Positions 59,414-64,000 of a stretch of 64,000 nt of DNA are shown one piece after another. The position numbers and the translations under genes are program-made. Numbering within the stretch: the stretch's first letter is position 1; each line of letters begins with the position of its first letter. The notes below the pieces were generated by a model, which made no database searches, was not told where the DNA came from, and worked only from the letters and a program-made list of their open reading frames with translations. Origin of the DNA: Chloracidobacterium sp. (GTDB lineage Bacteria > Acidobacteriota > Blastocatellia > Pyrinomonadales > Pyrinomonadaceae); NCBI GenBank assembly GCA_016716305.1, contig JADJWP010000002.1, forward strand, positions 3,222,501 through 3,286,500, in the 5' to 3' direction.

Positions 59414-60379
59414 ATGGAAAAGGTCACACGAAATGCTGCGGTTTACTTTTTGGCACAGGGTTTCGCTGTTGCGGGCTGGTGGGTGGTGCTTATAACGGTC
59501 CCGCGATCGCGCAGCTATTTTCAGCTTGAGGCCGATTCTTTAACGACGCTCTGGGCGTTTTGGCTGCCCGATCTGTTACTTATCGGCCCGCTTTCGATCG
59601 TCTCAGGGCTGTTGATAACTGTTCGGAATCGCTTCGCGTCCTCGGCGGCGTGGATGGTCACAGGTGCGGTTTCGTATGCGACCCTGTACACGCTGGCAAT
59701 GGCAACTATGACCGACACCGGATGGCTCGGGGTCGTGCTGATGCTCCCGGCAATGCTCTGGTCGGGTGTATTCGCTACAGCGCTCAGCGTCCGCAGCGAT
59801 ATGTTTCGCGAGGCGCGGCCGAGCTCGTCAAACTACGTGCTTGTCAAGACTTTCACGCAGATCGTCTTGGTCTGGTCGGTGATACTCCTGATCTTTCCTT
59901 ATCTCATCACTATCGTCGAGGACAAAATCGGTATCGTCCGCCTCGAATTTGCGGGACAAGGGCCGATCGCTTTGCTGTTGTTCGTTTTACTAAGTATCCC
60001 CGGCATTTGGTCAGCTATCGTGATGTCGAGAATCGGAAGAGGGACGCCGCTGCCTCTTGACCACGCCAGAGAGCTTGTCGTACAGGGGCCGTATTCATTC
60101 GTACGCAATCCGATGGCGCTGTCAGGCATTGGTCAGGGCCTCGCGGTCGCATTGTTTCTCGGCTCGCCGCTTGTTGCAGTTTATGCGCTGATGGGTTCGG
60201 CTATCTGGCAGCTTATCTTCCGTCCGCTCGAAGAGGACGATCTAATGCGACGGTTTGGCCCGCCGTATGAAGACTACAAAAACGCAACAAAGTGCTGGGT
60301 GCCGAGGCTCAGGGCCTACCAGATCGACGGAACCGCAGATTCGTCGAATTCGGTCGATCGCCCATCGGGTAGTATATGA
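59414..60379 (+). CDS. Membrane methyltransferase of the isoprenylcysteine (ICMT)/phospholipid type
   Basis: A 321-residue inner-membrane protein with about seven hydrophobic helices. The start at 59414 (MEKVTRNAAVYFLAQGF) is preferred over 59357, which overlaps the glycosylase start. The C-terminal catalytic region has ELVVQGPYSFVRNPMALSG near residue 225, the SAM-binding RNPM motif of the family, then PLEEDDLMRRFGPPYEDYK near 275 (Glu-Glu and the YxxY-like end). ICMT-family bacterial members methylate lipids or small molecules; which one is unknown. Its 3' end overlaps the convergent DUF488 gene by 64 bases. Confidence 0.85.
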   Translation: MEKVTRNAAVYFLAQGFAVAGWWVVLITVPRSRSYFQLEADSLTTLWAFWLPDLLLIGPLSIVSGLLITVRNRFASSAAWMVTGAVSYATLYTLAMATMTDTGWLGVVLMLPAMLWSGVFATALSVRSDMFREARPSSSNYVLVKTFTQIVLVWSVILLIFPYLITIVEDKIGIVRLEFAGQGPIALLLFVLLSIPGIWSAIVMSRIGRGTPLPLDHARELVVQGPYSFVRNPMALSGIGQGLAVALFLGSPLVAVYALMGSAIWQLIFRPLEEDDLMRRFGPPYEDYKNATKCWVPRLRAYQIDGTADSSNSVDRPSGSI

Positions 60380-60777
60380 ATGATCCGGTCAATGCCTTTT
60401 GCTCTGATCAGAGGAGCGAGCAGTCCGATACGGTGACAATTCGCCCTTGGTATCTTGTGCCGCGAAAGCGGGTGCGATTCCGAACACATTAAAACGGTCG
60501 CGACCTCGGACGATATCTCGACGATCCGGTCGACCCCCCAGGCAAGATCGTCAGGTTTCGGTTTCGTTCTGCCGCCGCATTCGGGCAAATGTTCATATCC
60601 GATACCGTTTTCCGTCAGAAGTTCTCGCAAGACCATTCCGTTGAAATGCGGCCACCGTGAACGAGCGACGCTCCGGACGTCGCAAACGAATTTCACTCCG
60701 TGACCGTTCAATAGCTCGAGAAAATACCCGAAATCGTGCCGGCCATGGCCGATCGTATATATGTCAGCTCCGCTCAC
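60316..60777 (-). CDS. DUF488-family protein
   Basis: A 153-residue protein beginning at GTG 60777 (VSGADIYTIGHGRHDFGYFL). The family core is visible: YTIGHG, FVCDVRSVARSRWPHFN near residue 35, NGIGYEHLPECGGR near 57, and LMCSESHPLSRHK near 105 (the family's Cys and His). Biochemical function is unknown, though a nucleotide or nucleic-acid modification role has been guessed. The GTG overlaps the TGA stop of the CHAD gene (GTGA), so the two are coupled. An apparent CHAD-DUF488 fusion frame is a product of a frameshift in the CHAD gene. Confidence 0.82.
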   Translation of the reverse strand: MSGADIYTIGHGRHDFGYFLELLNGHGVKFVCDVRSVARSRWPHFNGMVLRELLTENGIGYEHLPECGGRTKPKPDDLAWGVDRIVEISSEVATVLMCSESHPLSRHKIPRANCHRIGLLAPLIRAKGIDRIIHILPDGRSTEFDESAVPSIW

Positions 60778-61758
60778 GTTTCGATGCGATTCGGTTCGGG
60801 AACGCCGGTTGTTTCGATCGCCGGCTGGCCATCGCCAACGAGCCGGTGCAAGAAATCGTTGACCTGCCATTGATCGTAAAGCTCCAGTGCGGAGCGAAAC
60901 GCTTTGCTCCGACGCCGAACGAACTGCGACATCAACCAAATGGCGGCGTGTCGTTCCGGAATTGACAAGTGATCTGCGTTTCGTGCTGGTAAGCCCACGT
61001 TTCAGATCGACGATCCACACATCGCAGTCGTGAACTTCGCCCAGATACGACTGCATCGCTGCGATCTCTTTTGCGGCTGCCGGAAGATCTGTCTCTTCGC
61101 CGAGAGCGAACAGTTCCGCTGCATAACGCAGATGTTTTGCAGCAATACGCAGCTTATGATGCCGCCGGACCTGATGCGGGTCAAAGAGAGAATCGGCAAG
61201 CTTGTGAAAATCTTCGACGCGTTTCTGCAAGATCTCACCTTGGGCATCTTCGAGTGTCGCTGCCCCGAAAAGGCTTCGTTGACCAAGCGAAGTATTTAAT
61301 GCCTTTTCGAAACGATGCGAGAGTCTTTCGACAGCCGCTGGTAAAAGGTGAGGCCGCAACGCATCGAATTCCTCACTACGACGCTTGCGAAACTTCCGCA
61401 CGATGTCGAGGACGCCGGCGGAAATATCAGGGTCGCGCGTTTTTGCTGCGAGGCGTTCGAGTGCCTGAATTGCGACATCAAGATCGCGTACCTTGCCGAG
61501 GGCGTCGGCTAGTTTCCCAAGGTCCTTTCTGAGGGTCTTAAGAGGGAATTTATCGGCAATATCGGCAAAATCGCGGATCACGCTGCGAAGCCGTCTGATG
61601 GATACCCGCATGTCGTGAATGCCTTCGACCTGGCTTTCGTTCAATGCGGAACCCCGATTCGAGATCACCTCATTAAATCGAGTGCGCAGCACGGCGGCAA
61701 GCCATTCCTGCGGGTCTGCAGCCCGAATGGGAGCTTTGATCTCGATCGCTTGTGCCAC
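60774..61758 (-). pseudogene. CHAD-domain protein, frameshifted
   Basis: CHAD domains bind polyphosphate through His and Lys/Arg-rich helices. The first frame (61758 to about 60997) gives IHDMRVSIRRLRSVIRDF near residue 47, GKVRDLDVAIQ near 90, KLRIAAKHLRYAAELF near 205 and LGEVHDCDVWIVDLKRG near 240. After KRG the reading continues correctly in another frame (LPARNADHLSIPERHAAIWL, RRRSKAFRSALELYDQW) and stops at TGA 60774. One extra base in the CCC/GGG run at 60994-60996 explains the break. Without it the protein is about 327 residues. If real, the product loses the last helices and reads into the DUF488 frame, giving a hybrid of 480 residues. Confidence 0.85.
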
Positions 61759-61789
61759 GGTTTCTTCAGTCTATCAGAATTTCGGAGCG

Positions 61790-63802
61790 TCAGCCTTTAA
61801 AACCTAATGTGCGAATTTCGTCGACGGCCTGTGGATTTTCGAGAGCCGAAAGATCGCCCGGATCGTCGCCAAGATAAGCCGAACGTATCACGCGTCGCAT
61901 CACCTTGGCATTGCGGGTTTTCGGCAATGCCGAGACGAAATGGATCTTAGAAGGAGCAAGCGGCTTGCCCATGTCTTTGGCAACCAGGGCCTTTAGCTCT
62001 GCCTGCAGCCCGGTCGATATCGCTCCCGGTTCTGACAAGACTACAAACGCCACCATCGCCGTGCCTTTAACTTCGTCGGGGACGCCGATGACGGCGGCTT
62101 CGGTGACGAGCGGATGGGCGACGAGCAGGCTTTCGACCTCGGCGGGGCCGACGCGTTTGCCAGCGACTTTCAGCGTGTCGTCGCTGCGGCCGAGGATGAA
62201 CCAGTGGCCATCCTTATCACGCATCGCAAAATCACCGTGGACCCAGATGTCTTTGAATCGCCGCCAATAGGTGTCGAGATAGCGTTCCTTCTCCTGCCAA
62301 AATCCGCGAGCCATCCCGATCCAGGGCTGTTTGATGACGAGTTCGCCGACCTCGCCGGGTCCGACCGGATTGCCTTCTTCATCCAGAATATCAACGTCCA
62401 TTCCCAGACAAGGAGCAGGGAACGAACAAGGCTTTATCGGCAGCAGCGGATTGCCCATAAGAATACCGCCCGCGATCTCGGTGCCGCCGGAGTAGTTGAT
62501 GATCGGTAGTTTGCTGTTCCCAACTTTCTCAAACAACCACCACCACGGCGCAGGATTCCATGGCTCACCGGTCGAGGCGAATGCCCGCAGAGAGCTCAGA
62601 TCGTGCTTTTTCGGCAGGTCGTCACCGCAATTTGATAACGCACGGATCAGCGTCGGCGATATCCCGAGGATCTCGACCTTATGCTTCGCACAAAATTCCC
62701 ACATCCGGTCAGGCTGCGGATAATCCGGAGCACCGTCGTAAATACAGATCGTCGCACCGTTTATCAACGCCCCATAGATCAGCCACGGCCCCATCATCCA
62801 GCCGATGTCCGTGTACCAAGAGATCCGCGTGCCCCGCCCCACATCCGTCCCAAACGCCATATCCTGCGCCGCCTTGATCGGAAAACTCGCATGCGTGTGG
62901 GCAATGCCCTTAGGCTTGCCCGTCGTGCCGGAGGTGTAGAGAATAATGAGCGGGTCTTCGGCGGCGGTTGGTTCCGGAGGCGTTTCAATACGAGGACTTA
63001 GCTCTTCGATGACTCTATCGATTAAATGAGGTACGAAAGTTACTTTGGGATTCGAACTCGCTCTAGCATCAGGAACCCATTTTTCATCGACCGTGAGGCT
63101 GCGATTCACAACAAGGATTGATTCCACAGTTGGACACGCCGCTACTGCTTGTTCGGCGATTGCATACGCATCAAAGAACTTTCCTCGGCGTTTGAATCCT
63201 TCAATCGTAACAAGCGCCTTTGCCTTAACCGCATTTAATCGGCTGGCAATCGCGTCCACTCCATAACCTGAGAAGACAGGAACAGCGATGGCCCCGATTC
63301 GCCCAATGGCTAATAATACTTCCACCGTCTCGTCCGACATCGGCAGATGTATCCCGATTGCATCACCTCTTTTTAGGCCGAGCATCATCAAACCCTCAGC
63401 CAAATCTTCCACGTCCTCCATCAATTCGAGATAAGAGGTCTCCCGAGAATTGCCCTCCTCGTCTTCCCATATGACCGCGGGCTGGTGTTGCATCGCGTCT
63501 GTCTGCCAGCGGTCGAGGCACATCTCGGTGATATTGAGGCCGGCGTCTGAGAGCCACGTTGGCAGTTCTACGCCGTTTGAGGTGTCGAGGAGTTTTTCGT
63601 AGGGCGGGTCGAATTTGATGTCGAGGAATTTCAGGACCTCTTCGGTGAATTTTTCGACGTCGCGGATGGAGAATTGATATAGCTCGTCCCACGTCGAAAC
63701 GCCGACTTGCCGCATGAACTGCGTTAGCCGCGAACGTTCGATGACCTCGGGCGTCGGTGTCCAGGCGATGGGCTGATCTTCGAGGAGGTTTTGATCGTTC
63801 AT
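61790..63802 (-). CDS. Acetyl-CoA synthetase-type AMP-forming acyl-CoA ligase
   Basis: A 670-residue cytoplasmic enzyme. The N-terminal 100 residues form an ACS-type lead (STWDELYQFSIRDVEKFTEE, LDRWQ), followed by ILYTSGTTGKPKGIAHTHAS near residue 288, SWYTDIGWMMGPW near 325, INYSGGTEIAGG near 418, and WVHGDFAMRDKDGHWFILGR near 527. The C-terminal lysine is in TRNAKVMRRVIRS near 640. Length and motifs match the ACS branch (also seen in plant AAE17/18-type proteins), not the shorter FadD type; the preferred acid could be acetate, propionate or a larger one. It stands alone, 31 bases after the CHAD gene start. Confidence 0.9.
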   Translation of the reverse strand: MNDQNLLEDQPIAWTPTPEVIERSRLTQFMRQVGVSTWDELYQFSIRDVEKFTEEVLKFLDIKFDPPYEKLLDTSNGVELPTWLSDAGLNITEMCLDRWQTDAMQHQPAVIWEDEEGNSRETSYLELMEDVEDLAEGLMMLGLKRGDAIGIHLPMSDETVEVLLAIGRIGAIAVPVFSGYGVDAIASRLNAVKAKALVTIEGFKRRGKFFDAYAIAEQAVAACPTVESILVVNRSLTVDEKWVPDARASSNPKVTFVPHLIDRVIEELSPRIETPPEPTAAEDPLIILYTSGTTGKPKGIAHTHASFPIKAAQDMAFGTDVGRGTRISWYTDIGWMMGPWLIYGALINGATICIYDGAPDYPQPDRMWEFCAKHKVEILGISPTLIRALSNCGDDLPKKHDLSSLRAFASTGEPWNPAPWWWLFEKVGNSKLPIINYSGGTEIAGGILMGNPLLPIKPCSFPAPCLGMDVDILDEEGNPVGPGEVGELVIKQPWIGMARGFWQEKERYLDTYWRRFKDIWVHGDFAMRDKDGHWFILGRSDDTLKVAGKRVGPAEVESLLVAHPLVTEAAVIGVPDEVKGTAMVAFVVLSEPGAISTGLQAELKALVAKDMGKPLAPSKIHFVSALPKTRNAKVMRRVIRSAYLGDDPGDLSALENPQAVDEIRTLGFKG

Positions 63803-63917
63803 AAGACTCGGATTTCATTCAAAAATATCACGAAAGCGACAGCATAAAAACTTGTTGATTCGGTAAGACCTTAAAACGTATCATTGATATGGAAATGCCT
63901 CAGTCCAACCCACCCAA

Positions 63918-64000
63918 ATGAGCAAAATTAAACTTGACGATAGGATCGAAAACGCAGTGAATGCGTTCTTCGAAACGCAGCCCGAACCCGGCTCTTTGGC
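63918..64000 (+). CDS. Start of a gene of unknown function, cut by the right edge
   Basis: An ATG at 63918 opens a frame of 27 codons with no stop before the window ends (MSKIKLDDRIENAVNAFFE...). The charged, helical opening is like many cytoplasmic proteins, and no ribosome site is clear. It is too short to assign. It lies divergent from the acyl-CoA ligase gene. Confidence 0.4.
   Translation, partial: MSKIKLDDRIENAVNAFFETQPEPGSL

Noticed and set aside
60316..61758. Single 480-residue CHAD-DUF488 fusion protein
   Set aside because: The true CHAD end lies in another frame and stops exactly over a GTG start for DUF488; the joined middle has no family features. I list two genes with a frameshift instead.
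1..64000. tRNA, rRNA, CRISPR array, insertion sequence, phage or toxin-antitoxin genes
   Set aside because: I looked in the gaps on both strands and saw no cloverleaf, regular repeats, transposase motifs or terminal repeats that would support any of them.

Overview
The window is 64 kb of bacterial chromosome at roughly 50% GC. It is densely coded on both strands, with no insertion sequence, phage gene, CRISPR array, rRNA or tRNA that I could find. Several features suggest an aerobic, heterotrophic member of the Acidobacteriota, most likely class Blastocatellia (subdivision 4). These are the many secreted peptidases, the small lipoproteins of unknown function, a complete-looking block of kynurenine-pathway enzymes, and a giant fatty-acyl reductase/ligase/ACP/acyltransferase protein resembling ElbD of the myxobacterial ether-lipid cluster. 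The placement is an inference from gene content; no 16S or marker search was possible.

Layout, left half. 1-6 kb holds the end of ispF, a pyrimidine nucleoside phosphorylase, a von Willebrand-domain protein, and the binding protein and double ATPase of a BMP-type nucleoside ABC importer whose permeases are absent. 6-10.3 kb holds an aminotransferase, coaD, a TPR lipoprotein, a HAD-IB phosphatase and an M28 peptidase. 10.4-17.3 kb is a run of plus-strand genes: a small lipoprotein, a LarA-like (lactate racemase family) protein, an unknown protein, and the 1478-residue lipid enzyme. A 41-residue prepilin-like peptide gene lies opposite at 17.4 kb. 17.7-26.5 kb holds an M16 peptidase, an NAD-dependent epimerase, an APC permease, a beta-lactamase-fold hydrolase and an S9 peptidase. 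A four-PAS GGDEF-EAL protein follows on the minus strand.

Layout, right half. 29.7-34.5 kb holds a PhyH-family dioxygenase, a membrane dipeptidase, an unknown secreted protein and two secreted NTF2-like (DUF4440-like) proteins. 34.5-39.4 kb holds secA with a hairpin in its leader, and two unknown membrane-anchored proteins. At 39.5 kb lies a DEAH helicase that has lost its second RecA domain. 41.7-49.6 kb is the kynurenine region: ACMSD, kynureninase, a molybdenum formate dehydrogenase, kynurenine 3-monooxygenase and a kynurenine-formamidase-like cyclase. The formamidase releases formate, which the formate dehydrogenase could oxidise. 49.6-55.1 kb is a minus-strand series ending in a frameshifted nadB. 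It is followed by a divergent SRPBCC/ArsR pair with a perfect palindrome at the regulator start, a LysM/BON pair, and a methyltransferase-HDAC-shikimate kinase operon. 58.7-63.8 kb holds an AlkA-type glycosylase, an ICMT-like membrane methyltransferase, a frameshifted CHAD gene overlapping a DUF488 gene, and an acyl-CoA synthetase. A new gene begins at the right edge.

Three genes look damaged (helicase, nadB, CHAD). Two of them carry simple indels that could be real mutations or assembly errors; read-level evidence would decide.
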